Below are positions 1 through 6,755 of a DNA stretch of 11,187 nt, in pieces. This stretch comes from Candidatus Shapirobacteria bacterium (GTDB lineage: Bacteria > Patescibacteriota > Microgenomatia > UBA12405), in the NCBI GenBank assembly GCA_028700345.1, contig JAQVSW010000016.1:1-11187 (forward strand), in the 5' to 3' direction. Positions within the stretch are counted from its first letter, which is position 1. Each line of letters starts with the position of its first letter. A program made the translations under genes and the position numbers. The notes under the pieces are model-generated. The model ran no database searches, was not told where the DNA came from, and worked only from the letters and a program-made list of their open reading frames with translations.

Positions 1-53
1 CTATAGAATTATTCATACCTACAACAATACTAGAATACATACTAAATTAAAAA

Positions 54-78
54 TGCCGCCTGTAATGTACAGTCGGCA
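54..78. repeat. Imperfect 11-bp inverted repeat upstream of the recombinase fragment
   Basis: The arms TGCCGCCTGTA and TACAGTCGGCA pair at 10 of 11 positions around a 3-nt centre (ATG). The dyad is much more GC-rich than its surroundings and ends 14 nt before the first ATG of the truncated recombinase. Its symmetry would suit a recombinase or regulator binding site or a short RNA hairpin. No T-run follows it on either strand, so an intrinsic terminator is unlikely. The symmetry is directly visible; the role is unknown. Confidence 0.5.
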
Positions 79-92
79 ATATCAATTGACCC

Positions 93-761
93 ATGGACAA
101 TGTGTCTAAGAAAATGGGTACCCTCCATAAACACCTCACTATCAGCATGATTCAATATATAATAAAACAGCCATTTTATTATGGCGAGTTTGAATACCCA
201 GTTGGTAGTGATAAATGGTATAGAGGTGGACACGACCCAATTATCAATAAAGATTTATATGATGACGCTAATAATAGATTAAGACGAAGTAATATTTCCA
301 GAAATGAATGTAAAGAGTTTGCTTTTACAAAGCTAATAAAATGCGATATTTGTGGATCAGGAATAACAGCTGAAGAAAAAATTAGAAAAATTAATGACGG
401 ATCAATTAGACGACATGTCTATTATTCTTGTGCAAGATCAAAAGATATCCATTGTAAAGGCGGAGGAATGAGAGAGGATGAGTTAATAGAACAATTAGTT
501 GACCTAATGGACGAAATTGATATTAACGAGATTGGAATTAAAGACCAATTCGAAGAAGAAGTTAGCAGGTTTTATAAATTTAGCAAAGGAATATTAGGAA
601 CAACTGGCGGCGACTACGAAAAACAGAAAAACTTAGATATAAGAAACTATGCTAAGTATGTCTTAAAAGAAGGCTCAATTATTGAAAAACGAGAGGTTTT
701 GGGATGTTTGAAAAGTAAATTGATTATGAGAGATAAGAAAATATCAATAAAAAATAATTGA
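93..761 (+). pseudogene. Serine recombinase, 5'-truncated (C-terminal half only)
   Basis: This is the C-terminal part of a large serine recombinase (resolvase/integrase group that cuts and rejoins DNA at attachment sites). Residues about 15-65 match the end of the Recombinase domain: the FYYGEF segment, then a G-H-x-P-I-I-x-K-x-L/E pattern. Residues 77-121 form the recombinase zinc ribbon with Cys84, Cys87, Cys113 and Cys121. The final 40 residues, with the pattern E-K-R-E-V-L and K-L-I-M-R-D-K-K, look like the normal family end, so the 3' end seems intact. The N-terminal catalytic resolvase domain with the active serine, and the start of the Recombinase domain, are absent. An in-frame TGA at 87-89 lies just before the first ATG, and the DNA upstream does not translate into recombinase-like sequence in any frame. 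It cannot recombine DNA by itself. The start is arbitrary (ATG at 93, 114 or 147). It marks the adjacent genes as probable mobile cargo. Confidence 0.85.
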
Positions 762-794
762 AATCACTCTTTTTTAAAATAATTATACTTAAAA

Positions 795-1418
795 CTATGC
801 CGATTTTCTATAACAAATAAATGTTTCTATTAAATTTTTATTTAACACTTTAATCTTATTCTTCTTTATACCATCTAATATATTTAAATGCATGCCCTCA
901 ACCAGATCAGCAAACAACTCTATATTAACTGTAGTTTTATTTGAATCTTTTTTATATCTAGCTCCATGAAGACCGCTCCATTGTGTTTTCGGAAAAGTGA
1001 TTAACTGATTATTTTCTAATCCTGAGGTCACCATGAAATGATGTATTTTAGACTTATTCTTAGTCTCATTGTTATAAAGGTGATAATTATGAGCGAAAGA
1101 GCATCTCAGGGCATACAGCACCTTTCTTTCTTTTTCGTTTAAATTAGTAAAAGATTTTAATGCGCTCAAAAAATCATTATTATCACGAATTACTCTTTTT
1201 TTTCTAATTAGGCCCCCAATGTGATCAACTAACGCCATATACCCTAACGCTCCCAACCAACAACCGTGGGCTTTCTCATTAATTTTTTTACCTGAAAATA
1301 TATCTCTTCCTGTTACTTCCCTTGCATCAATTAAGGCAGCAAAATAAGGAGATTTCCATACATACCCAGACAACTCCATGGGAAAACTAAAATATCTCAA
1401 CAATATATTTTTATTCAT
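795..1418 (-). CDS. Uncharacterised protein with an HEPN-like R-x4-H motif
   Basis: This 207-residue protein is not one I recognise as a named family. It looks soluble and is basic at its C-terminus. The most telling stretch is LRCSFAHNYHLYN (residues 104-116), which contains Arg105-x4-His110 followed by Asn-Tyr. R-x4-6-H is the active-site signature of HEPN-type RNases, and similar arginine/histidine helices occur in many abortive-infection and toxin proteins. Residues 49-70 form a mostly hydrophobic helix-like stretch before it. It is the last gene of a four-gene operon, starting 32 nt after the Mrr-type nuclease gene. An AGAGGA sits about 12 nt upstream of the ATG, too far for a good ribosome site. 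A role as effector or toxin of a defence module is inference from the motif and context; a plain hypothetical protein remains possible. Confidence 0.85.
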   Translation of the reverse strand: MNKNILLRYFSFPMELSGYVWKSPYFAALIDAREVTGRDIFSGKKINEKAHGCWLGALGYMALVDHIGGLIRKKRVIRDNNDFLSALKSFTNLNEKERKVLYALRCSFAHNYHLYNNETKNKSKIHHFMVTSGLENNQLITFPKTQWSGLHGARYKKDSNKTTVNIELFADLVEGMHLNILDGIKKNKIKVLNKNLIETFICYRKSA

Positions 1419-1450
1419 AGTAAGATTATATCCTCTACTTAAATAAATAA

Positions 1451-2161
1451 CTAAATATTTTTTATAAATTTACATTTTGGATAACTAGAACATCCATAAA
1501 AGTCACCATATTTACTGTTTCTTAATACTAATTTAGCTCCACATTTAGGACAGATTCCTCCCTCTTTAGAGGTTTCTTGATTAGCATCTTTAATTTTTAC
1601 CTCGCCACCAACTAATTTAACAAGCTTTAACAATGCATAGCCATCGATTATTTCAATCATATTATCTTCTGCAAACTTCTTGGCGTCAGTAGTAAAATAA
1701 TTTGTTGTTATAAATATTCCATTACCACTAGCTAACTTAGAAGATATCGCTCCGTAAAAGTCACGGATATCTGTTGCTCTAACTTTTCTAGTAATAAATT
1801 TTTTACATTGAATATAATGCTTTACTCCATCTTTTTCAGTAACAACATCTATACCGCCATCATGAGATTGCCCGACTCTCTCTGTGTCGTAGCCCAGCTT
1901 TGAATATAGACTTGCAATATAATCTTCAAACTCTGATGGTTTAAGTTGTCTTAAATTGTAAAGAATCTTGCGATCATCATTCATTGATTCAATTCCAGCA
2001 AATTTTTTCTCTCTTAAAATTTTATCTTTTAATTCCGGAAAAATAGTTACTATCAGCCAGAGAACAAACAAAATTAACCAAAACCACCAAGTTCCTTTGA
2101 AGATTAACCAAAAAGAATCAAAAATGGAGCTAAATAATATTTGACCTACATTTTCTGGCAT
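1451..2161 (-). CDS. Membrane-anchored Mrr-type restriction endonuclease with C-terminal zinc ribbon
   Basis: A 236-residue three-part protein. Residues about 24-41 are a tryptophan-rich hydrophobic segment, probably one membrane helix. Residues about 73-185 are an Mrr_cat (PD-(D/E)xK) nuclease domain: Glu79 in the F-E-D motif, Asp105 in GGIDVV, and Gln118-Cys-Lys120 in the YIQCKK motif, so the catalytic D...QxK set is complete. The end (about 204-232) is a topoisomerase-type zinc ribbon, CPKC followed later by C-x5-C. Related proteins are type IV-like restriction enzymes that cut modified or foreign DNA. The membrane helix suggests action at the cell envelope, perhaps on incoming DNA; this is inference. 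It begins 8 nt after the helicase gene and precedes the HEPN-like gene. No clear Shine-Dalgarno is visible, so translation may depend on coupling to the gene before it. Confidence 0.92.
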   Translation of the reverse strand: MPENVGQILFSSIFDSFWLIFKGTWWFWLILFVLWLIVTIFPELKDKILREKKFAGIESMNDDRKILYNLRQLKPSEFEDYIASLYSKLGYDTERVGQSHDGGIDVVTEKDGVKHYIQCKKFITRKVRATDIRDFYGAISSKLASGNGIFITTNYFTTDAKKFAEDNMIEIIDGYALLKLVKLVGGEVKIKDANQETSKEGGICPKCGAKLVLRNSKYGDFYGCSSYPKCKFIKNI

Positions 2162-2169
2162 AAAAATAA

Positions 2170-3777
2170 TTAATTAATTTTTCTTGATAAGGCCTCCTTC
2201 AAGTATTCTCTCAAATCATTATCAACTATATAAACATAAGTCCCCTTTATTCCTCTTGTTAATAATGTTTTGTAAATATTAATAATATATCTTTCAAGTT
2301 CTTTCAAATTATCTACACCACGCTTACCATTTGAATCCATGTATTTTTCTGGATGGATAATAAATTTCTTTTCCTCGGTGTCATATGATATTTCAGGGCC
2401 AATAATGACGCCAGTATAATTTAAATCATAACCCTGAACTGTATGAATGCAACCAACTTCATTAATCGCATTTTCCGAATAAACCCAATTATGATTTACA
2501 CTATTCCATTTCAACTTTAGACCATCAATTTCAATGTCGTGCTTGCTCGGATCCTTTTTTGACGCCCATGGCCAAGCATAACCAGACACCATTCTACACA
2601 AATCTATCTCAGTATTCTTATCTTTTATGTCTGATACCATTTGATGAATATCATCATAAATTTTAAAATCATAATTATTAAACTTGTCATCATTAACTGC
2701 TACAAGATCAAATACATCTTGGATAAATTTAATATATTTTTCCCCGTCATCACCAGTGCCTATTCTTAATTGAGAATGCAATTTAAACTCTCTAACTGCT
2801 AAATTAGAAAATGATACTGGGGTCACGTCCGAAGGACGAACACTCTGATTTTCATCATAAAAAAGTATTTGCACATCAGAACACTTCATAACCCAATCTA
2901 ATTCAGTGGCACTTTTATCTAATCCTAATAATTTATTAGTATCATCATATGATTTAAAATTTGTTATATTTTTCCTTTGCCTTAATCGATGAGCTTCATC
3001 AACAATCAAAATATCGTATTTTTTTGAAACATCACTTGGTCCAATTACCATTTTTGAGCTTAAATCCTTTATACTTTTAAATACTTTTTTTAAAGTTTTT
3101 CTAATCGATGTCATAGGTAATACAAGGCCAACGCTTAAATCCTTGGTCTCCTCCGTTTCTTTCAAGCTTTTTACTAAAAAAGTAGCTAATATTGTCTTAC
3201 CCGTACCAGGCCCTCCGTGAATAATAAAGGTATTATTAACTTTATGTTTAATATCATACAAAATCTGATTTGCTATGAAAAATTGTTCATCAGTCAATGC
3301 CTTATATGGAGAATACTTAAACAGATCACTATTTTTTATTTGAACAAGCTCATTTCTCACTAACGATATACTTTGTAATTCTTTCCAAATAGTTTCAAAC
3401 TTAGCTTGATATTTTTCTCTATCAAAATAATTGTGATTTTGTAAGCCGTGATTACCGTTTTGTAAAAGAAACTTTCCATCAGCGGCTATATATTGGATCA
3501 GAGATGATTCTATGTCTAGTGCGGCTGATTTGTTATATTCCTCATCAGTAATTACATACATTTTATCCAATTTTCTTCTTTCTGGATTATCGTAATGCTG
3601 GTTACTTCTATTATAAAGACTGGTGGTTTCGCCAATATAAAGCTCTTTATCATTTTTGATTAGATAAACAACTGGCCAATTCAAACCAAAATGATATTCT
3701 TTAATTTTTTCAAATTGATCTTTTTTAAATTGAAACGTAGTAATTCCAAGCATTCTATAATTTATTATATTTATCAT
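2170..3777 (-). CDS. GIY-YIG nuclease fused to DUF2075 (Schlafen group 3-like) helicase/ATPase
   Basis: A 535-residue fusion. Residues about 35-100 form a GIY-YIG nuclease domain: VVYLI in place of GIY, LYIGET for YIG (47-49), Arg57, His61 and the metal-binding Glu90 are all present. The rest is a DUF2075 P-loop helicase/ATPase domain: Walker A GGPGTGKT (188-195), Walker B with DEAH (260-263), and the late HTVQGYDLNY motif typical of this family. It probably uses ATP to move on DNA or RNA while the N-terminal domain cuts. The ATG at 3777 is preceded by AAGGGG at 4 nt spacing, a good ribosome site, and the gene starts 23 nt inside the MazG gene, so translation is probably coupled. DUF2075 proteins are often near restriction and defence genes; the target is unknown. 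A homing endonuclease is unlikely because the protein is mainly helicase and interrupts no gene. Confidence 0.93.
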   Translation of the reverse strand: MINIINYRMLGITTFQFKKDQFEKIKEYHFGLNWPVVYLIKNDKELYIGETTSLYNRSNQHYDNPERRKLDKMYVITDEEYNKSAALDIESSLIQYIAADGKFLLQNGNHGLQNHNYFDREKYQAKFETIWKELQSISLVRNELVQIKNSDLFKYSPYKALTDEQFFIANQILYDIKHKVNNTFIIHGGPGTGKTILATFLVKSLKETEETKDLSVGLVLPMTSIRKTLKKVFKSIKDLSSKMVIGPSDVSKKYDILIVDEAHRLRQRKNITNFKSYDDTNKLLGLDKSATELDWVMKCSDVQILFYDENQSVRPSDVTPVSFSNLAVREFKLHSQLRIGTGDDGEKYIKFIQDVFDLVAVNDDKFNNYDFKIYDDIHQMVSDIKDKNTEIDLCRMVSGYAWPWASKKDPSKHDIEIDGLKLKWNSVNHNWVYSENAINEVGCIHTVQGYDLNYTGVIIGPEISYDTEEKKFIIHPEKYMDSNGKRGVDNLKELERYIINIYKTLLTRGIKGTYVYIVDNDLREYLKEALSRKIN

Positions 3778-4102
3778 GCTTCCCCTTCGCTTTATCTATC
3801 GGATATTTAGCTTCATTTTTAAGCATCTTGTCTTCAAATGCTTTTTTTATATCAATATCCAAATCATGGCCCATAAGTAAGACCCAATACAAAACATCTG
3901 CTAATTCTTCTCCAATATCATCTTTATTAGATTTTATATATGTCTGCATTTCTTCGTTATTCTTCCACTGGAAATGCTCCATTACTTCGGCGGATTCTAA
4001 AACTAAAGAAAGAGCTAAATCTTTAGGATTATGAAACTGATTCCAATCACGTTCTTTTATAAAATTTTGTATTCTATTAGTTAGTTGATTTATATCTGAC
4101 AT
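3755..4102 (-). CDS. MazG-like nucleotide pyrophosphohydrolase
   Basis: A 115-residue all-alpha NTP pyrophosphohydrolase of the MazG/RS21-C6 (dCTPase-like) group. Members hydrolyse (d)NTPs to (d)NMP and pyrophosphate. The metal-binding pattern E-x2-E ... E-x2-D is complete: Glu36 and Glu39 in LVLESAEVMEHF, Glu66 and Asp69 in EELADVLYW. The length suits a single-domain member rather than the double-domain MazG of E. coli. It is the first gene of the defence-like operon. A promoter lies about 50 nt upstream. There is no obvious Shine-Dalgarno before its ATG, and its 3' end overlaps the helicase gene by 23 nt. In this context it may alter nucleotide pools or degrade modified or alarm nucleotides during infection; this is inference, and house-cleaning is the alternative. 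The product family is secure, the substrate is not. Confidence 0.93.
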   Translation of the reverse strand: MSDINQLTNRIQNFIKERDWNQFHNPKDLALSLVLESAEVMEHFQWKNNEEMQTYIKSNKDDIGEELADVLYWVLLMGHDLDIDIKKAFEDKMLKNEAKYPIDKAKGKHDKYNKL

Positions 4103-4155
4103 ATAAGTAAATTTATAATTATTTTATATTTTCTTTATAAAAACTTTATATTTAT

Positions 4156-4184
4156 ATAATCTCACTAATTTAACTGTCAGTCAA
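4156..4184 (-). promoter_or_regulatory. Probable sigma70-type promoter of the MazG-helicase-Mrr operon
   Basis: On the minus strand the -35 box TTGACT (4184-4179, 5 of 6 matches) is followed after exactly 17 nt by GATTAT (4161-4156, 4 of 6). Transcription would start near 4149, giving a leader of about 47 nt before the MazG ATG. It is the best promoter-like pair in this gap. Confidence 0.5.
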
Positions 4185-4269
4185 AGGAAATTTGGCTAAA
4201 AAATGACTAGACATCGGATTCAAACTAACAATCACCCCATTTTTACTGCCTTTTCTCACTTTTGACTAA

Positions 4270-4305
4270 AACAAAAGAACATGACCTAAATCATGTTCTT
4301 TTGTT
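4270..4305. terminator. Perfect 15-bp hairpin between two minus-strand operons
   Basis: The arms AACAAAAGAACATGA and TCATGTTCTTTTGTT are exact reverse complements around a 6-nt loop (CCTAAA). On the minus strand the distal arm runs into CTTTTGTTTTAG, an interrupted T-tract; on the plus strand the T-tract is weaker. It lies about 255 nt beyond the Nudix stop and before the MazG promoter. It is well placed to end transcription of the Nudix operon and insulate the defence operon. The stem is certain; terminator function is probable. Confidence 0.6.
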
Positions 4306-4407
4306 ATTTGACTGATTTTAAACGAATTACGTCGTTCAAGCACACCCAAAAATTACAGGCTCCCGGGGTCGGATTCGAAGACAAAACTATGATTTTTAAA
4401 TATGATT

Positions 4408-4435
4408 TAATACTAGCTAAATTTTACTAGTATTA
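4408..4435. repeat. 9-bp perfect inverted repeat
   Basis: TAATACTAG and CTAGTATTA are exact reverse complements separated by 10 nt (CTAAATTTTA). No T-run follows, so it is a poor terminator candidate. It could be a binding site or a chance AT-rich dyad; no function is assigned. Confidence 0.4.
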
Positions 4436-4559
4436 GAGAATATTTTAACTTTTCTAAGTTACCAATTTTAGTCAGAAGTAGTCAGCTTTTACCACTTTTA
4501 CGTCACCATAGCGTCACACGTTTTGTTTCGCTAACAATACAAGAGAGAGCGGTATAAAG

Positions 4560-4961
4560 TTACTGTAAATTAAGTCTTTTAAATATTTCTTTAAAATATT
4601 TCACCCTTTTTATCTTTTTTATTTCAGTTTTTGACAGCCAGGCGTATTTTTGATGATCTTTTGGGTTAAGTTTAATTACTCCGCTATATTTATTGGTTTT
4701 AAATATCAGAGTAACAAACCTCTCTTGCTTAACTTTATCCCAATTTGAAGTATGAGCAAATAATCTTAAGTCACTTACTTTTAGTCCGCATTCTTCTTTT
4801 ACTTCACGAATAGCGCCAACCATTGGATCTTCTTTTGCTCTAACTGTGCCACCAGGCAAATCCCAATAACCAGGAAGTATCTTTTCTTTGTCGGATCGAC
4901 ATAAAACAAGAATGCGCTCCTCTTTATCAAGTATTAATGTATGAGAAATAATAATAGCCAT
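4560..4961 (-). CDS. Nudix hydrolase
   Basis: A 133-residue Nudix protein, which cleaves nucleoside diphosphates linked to another group (substrate unknown). The Nudix box G-x5-E-x7-R-E-x-x-E-E-x-G-L is complete: Gly38, Glu44, Arg52, Glu53, Glu56, Glu57, Gly59. It is preceded by the usual W-D-L-P-G-G. I place the start at the ATG at 4961, not at the in-frame ATG at 4988. AGGAG lies 10 nt upstream of the 4961 start, only 2 nt separate it from the stop of the preceding gene, and the conserved Nudix beta strand starts right there. The longer start would overlap the neighbour by 25 nt and add residues atypical of the family. It is the last gene of the operon behind the nucleotidyltransferase-methyltransferase, so it may act on a product of that enzyme; this is inference. 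Confidence 0.93.
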   Translation of the reverse strand: MAIIISHTLILDKEERILVLCRSDKEKILPGYWDLPGGTVRAKEDPMVGAIREVKEECGLKVSDLRLFAHTSNWDKVKQERFVTLIFKTNKYSGVIKLNPKDHQKYAWLSKTEIKKIKRVKYFKEIFKRLNLQ

Positions 4962-4963
4962 AA

Positions 4964-5995
4964 TTATTTTTCTCCTGTAATTATCCATCTGCCTCTATCA
5001 GCCAGCAGCTGCATCTCAATACTTTTAAAACTGGCAAACATTTCATTTATTTCATCTCTAGTAAAAGAGCTATGTGGCAAATCTTTTTCCGGTCCAGATA
5101 ATGGAACTCTAGTTCCTGGTTCTATTTCTTTGTGGCCCACCATCATGGTCCAATGGGAGCTGCCTTCGTTATCTGGAATGGTAACAAAAAATCGACCACT
5201 AGGAACAAGGGCGCTGTAAATATTATTAATGGCATTTTTGACATCTTTTTTTAAACCATGATGAATTGCGGCAATTGAAATGATTAAATCATAACTAGAT
5301 TCAGGCGCAGTATATTCATACATATTAGTACATAAAATTCTTGAATCTTCTCCTAAAGATTCTTTGGTCATTTCCACTGCAGTTAGACTAGAATCTATTC
5401 CACTAACTTCAAATCCTAGTGTTTTAAGGAATACTAAATATTTACCATTACCACAGCCAATATCTAAAACTTTTTTTAATTTGAAATCATGGTTATTAAT
5501 AAATTCTAAAAACTCGGGAATCAAACCCTTTTTTAAAGTAGCATACTCTTCCCCGCCATTTTTATAATCTTGATAAATTTTGTCCCAGACAGTCATATTT
5601 TTATTTTGCTGATAATCTTCTAATAATTTAATATCTCTGAAATCCTTTTCCCTACCTAAAGCCTTTTTAAACTTTATAGTTTCTGCGATATTAAGAAAAG
5701 GGTAACCATTAATAATATCAGCTGTTTTTATGGCTTCTTCTGTAGTTGTAGGATAAGCATCCCAATCTAATCGAGGTATTATATCAATATTATCAGCTTC
5801 TAAAAATAATTTACCATACTTTTCAATTTTTTGATATTTTTTAGACTCAATTAATTCTTTGAATAATTTAGGAGTAACGGCAATATCTAAATCACTAGCC
5901 TCTCTAATTCCTCTAGCGGCCAGTGGCCCGCTACCAACCAAAACATATTCACCAAGAGGAAAGTTTAATTCTTTTAATTTTTTAAATATGTCCAT
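4964..5995 (-). CDS. Nucleotidyltransferase fused to SAM-dependent methyltransferase
   Basis: A 343-residue fusion. Residues 1-132 form a nucleotidyltransferase-fold domain: GSG (21-23), the acidic pair Asp35 and Asp37 in SDLDIAV, and a third acid Asp71 in NIDII. A helical tail with K-A-L-G-R-E-K-D-x-R-D follows, as in MNT/aminoglycoside-adenylyltransferase-like proteins. Residues about 134-343 form a class I methyltransferase: motif I VLDIGCGNGK (176-185), an acidic end to strand two (GIDSS), IISIAAIHH around motif IV, and V-P-S-G-R-F-F. The latter half is closest in style to Trm9/ALKBH8-like or small-molecule methyltransferases. Met134 at the junction may be the ancestral methyltransferase start. 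The gene starts 9 nt after the metallopeptidase gene and ends 2 nt before the Nudix gene. Both active sites look intact; substrates are unknown. The nucleotidyltransferase half might modify RNA, a protein or a small molecule. Confidence 0.9.
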   Translation of the reverse strand: MDIFKKLKELNFPLGEYVLVGSGPLAARGIREASDLDIAVTPKLFKELIESKKYQKIEKYGKLFLEADNIDIIPRLDWDAYPTTTEEAIKTADIINGYPFLNIAETIKFKKALGREKDFRDIKLLEDYQQNKNMTVWDKIYQDYKNGGEEYATLKKGLIPEFLEFINNHDFKLKKVLDIGCGNGKYLVFLKTLGFEVSGIDSSLTAVEMTKESLGEDSRILCTNMYEYTAPESSYDLIISIAAIHHGLKKDVKNAINNIYSALVPSGRFFVTIPDNEGSSHWTMMVGHKEIEPGTRVPLSGPEKDLPHSSFTRDEINEMFASFKSIEMQLLADRGRWIITGEK

Positions 5996-6004
5996 ATAAC
6001 ATGC

Positions 6005-6700
6005 TTAAACAATCTTATTAACTTCTAATACAATATTATCCACTAACTCATCTATACAACACTCCTTCTTACTTAATTTTTCTATAATTTTCCCATGCTC
6101 CGGATAGCCATCATCTTTATTTTTTAATATTTTCTGCCATTCTGGTCTATTCATTATAATAACATTAAATATCTCTGAAACGTGCCAAACAAAAAAATCA
6201 TATTTATGGCTTTTATACTTTTTATATTTATTTAAAAAATATTCATAGAAAATAAAGTGAAGCATCTCATGGGCGATGATAAAGCTAGCTACTTTCTTTT
6301 TTTTGCTTATTGCCGGTATTTGAAAAGTTTTATCATCTAAAAACCTAGGATACATGCTCCACATAGTAGTATAAGCGATATACTTTCCTTTGGGCCATTT
6401 TGTGTCTAAAAAAAGATCATGAGCGAGTTTAAAAAAGTCTTTTTCTATTTTTTTCCAATTGTTTTCATGTGTTATAATATTTTTCTCGATAGCTTTTTTG
6501 TTTTTTGAATAATATTTAAAAACAAAATCTTTAACGATTTTTTTATCAATCTCCCCGTTAAACTTTTTAAAATAGGGATGGTGTTTTAAAATAGCCCATT
6601 CAAAATTTCTACCCTCATCATATTTTGCATCTTTTAAAAAATCAAAGAAGGTTGAAATATCTTTTTTGGGGTCAATTTTGAATTTTATTTTTGGGTGCAT
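6005..6700 (-). CDS. Putative HExxH zinc metallopeptidase, otherwise unrecognised
   Basis: A 231-residue, very lysine-rich soluble protein that I do not recognise as a named family. Residues 139-151 contain AHEMLHF, the zinc-binding HExxH motif with His144, Glu145 and His148. It sits in a hydrophobic helix-like setting (FIIAHEMLHFIFYEYF), as in real metallopeptidases. Glu176 in VSEIFN, 28 residues later, could be the third zinc ligand in a gluzincin arrangement. There is no signal peptide or membrane segment, so it would act in the cytoplasm. It is the second gene of its operon and ends 9 nt before the fusion gene. No Shine-Dalgarno precedes its ATG. Peptidase activity is inferred only from the motif. 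Confidence 0.8.
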   Translation of the reverse strand: MHPKIKFKIDPKKDISTFFDFLKDAKYDEGRNFEWAILKHHPYFKKFNGEIDKKIVKDFVFKYYSKNKKAIEKNIITHENNWKKIEKDFFKLAHDLFLDTKWPKGKYIAYTTMWSMYPRFLDDKTFQIPAISKKKKVASFIIAHEMLHFIFYEYFLNKYKKYKSHKYDFFVWHVSEIFNVIIMNRPEWQKILKNKDDGYPEHGKIIEKLSKKECCIDELVDNIVLEVNKIV

Positions 6701-6715
6701 AATGTTTGAAAATTA

Positions 6716-6739
6716 AAAAGGTAGACCTATCTATCTTTT
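6716..6739 (-). terminator. Possible weak terminator or attenuator between hydrolase and metallopeptidase genes
   Basis: On the minus strand a 10-bp stem with one A-C mismatch (AAAAGATAGA against TCTACCTTTT, loop TAGG) is followed by further T residues. It lies in the 55-nt gap after the alpha/beta hydrolase stop. The stem is AT-rich and weak, so it may only reduce expression of downstream genes, or may be chance. Confidence 0.3.
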
Positions 6740-6755
6740 AGATTCATGCTGAGAG

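Larger units (their letters stand above)
4103..4559. other. 457-nt gene-free spacer between defence-like operon and Nudix operon
   Basis: No open frame with recognisable protein similarity is seen on either strand. It contains the operon promoter (4156-4184), a perfect hairpin (4270-4305), a 9-bp inverted repeat (4408-4435) and two T-arm-like motifs: TCGGATTCAA at 4214-4223 and TCGGATTCGAA at 4369-4379. A complete tRNA cannot be folded around either motif, because no matching 5' acceptor arm is found. Short repeats of AGTCAG and CGTCAC occur at about 4470-4520. This is unusually long for a gap in this compact sequence and may be a boundary or scar of the accessory segment. Confidence 0.6.

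Noticed and set aside
2..110. Open plus-strand frame upstream of the recombinase fragment, considered as its missing 5' part after a frameshift
   Set aside because: Its translation does not resemble the Recombinase or resolvase domain.
42..233. 63-codon minus-strand open frame opposite the recombinase fragment
   Set aside because: It lies antisense to clear recombinase coding sequence and has no recognisable features.
2170..3777. A GIY-YIG homing endonuclease or intron-encoded enzyme
   Set aside because: The protein is mostly DUF2075 helicase, is part of an operon and interrupts no host gene.
3828..4034. 68-codon plus-strand open frame opposite the MazG gene
   Set aside because: It is antisense to a gene with complete catalytic motifs.
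4355..4445. A complete tRNA gene on the minus strand suggested by the T-loop-like motif
   Set aside because: The T-stem does not pair over five bases and no 5' acceptor strand complementary to CCCGGGA lies at the needed distance.
4941..5567. Two plus-strand open frames (4941-5219 and 5364-5567) opposite the methyltransferase domain
   Set aside because: They are serine/proline/leucine-rich translations of the antisense strand of a well-supported gene.
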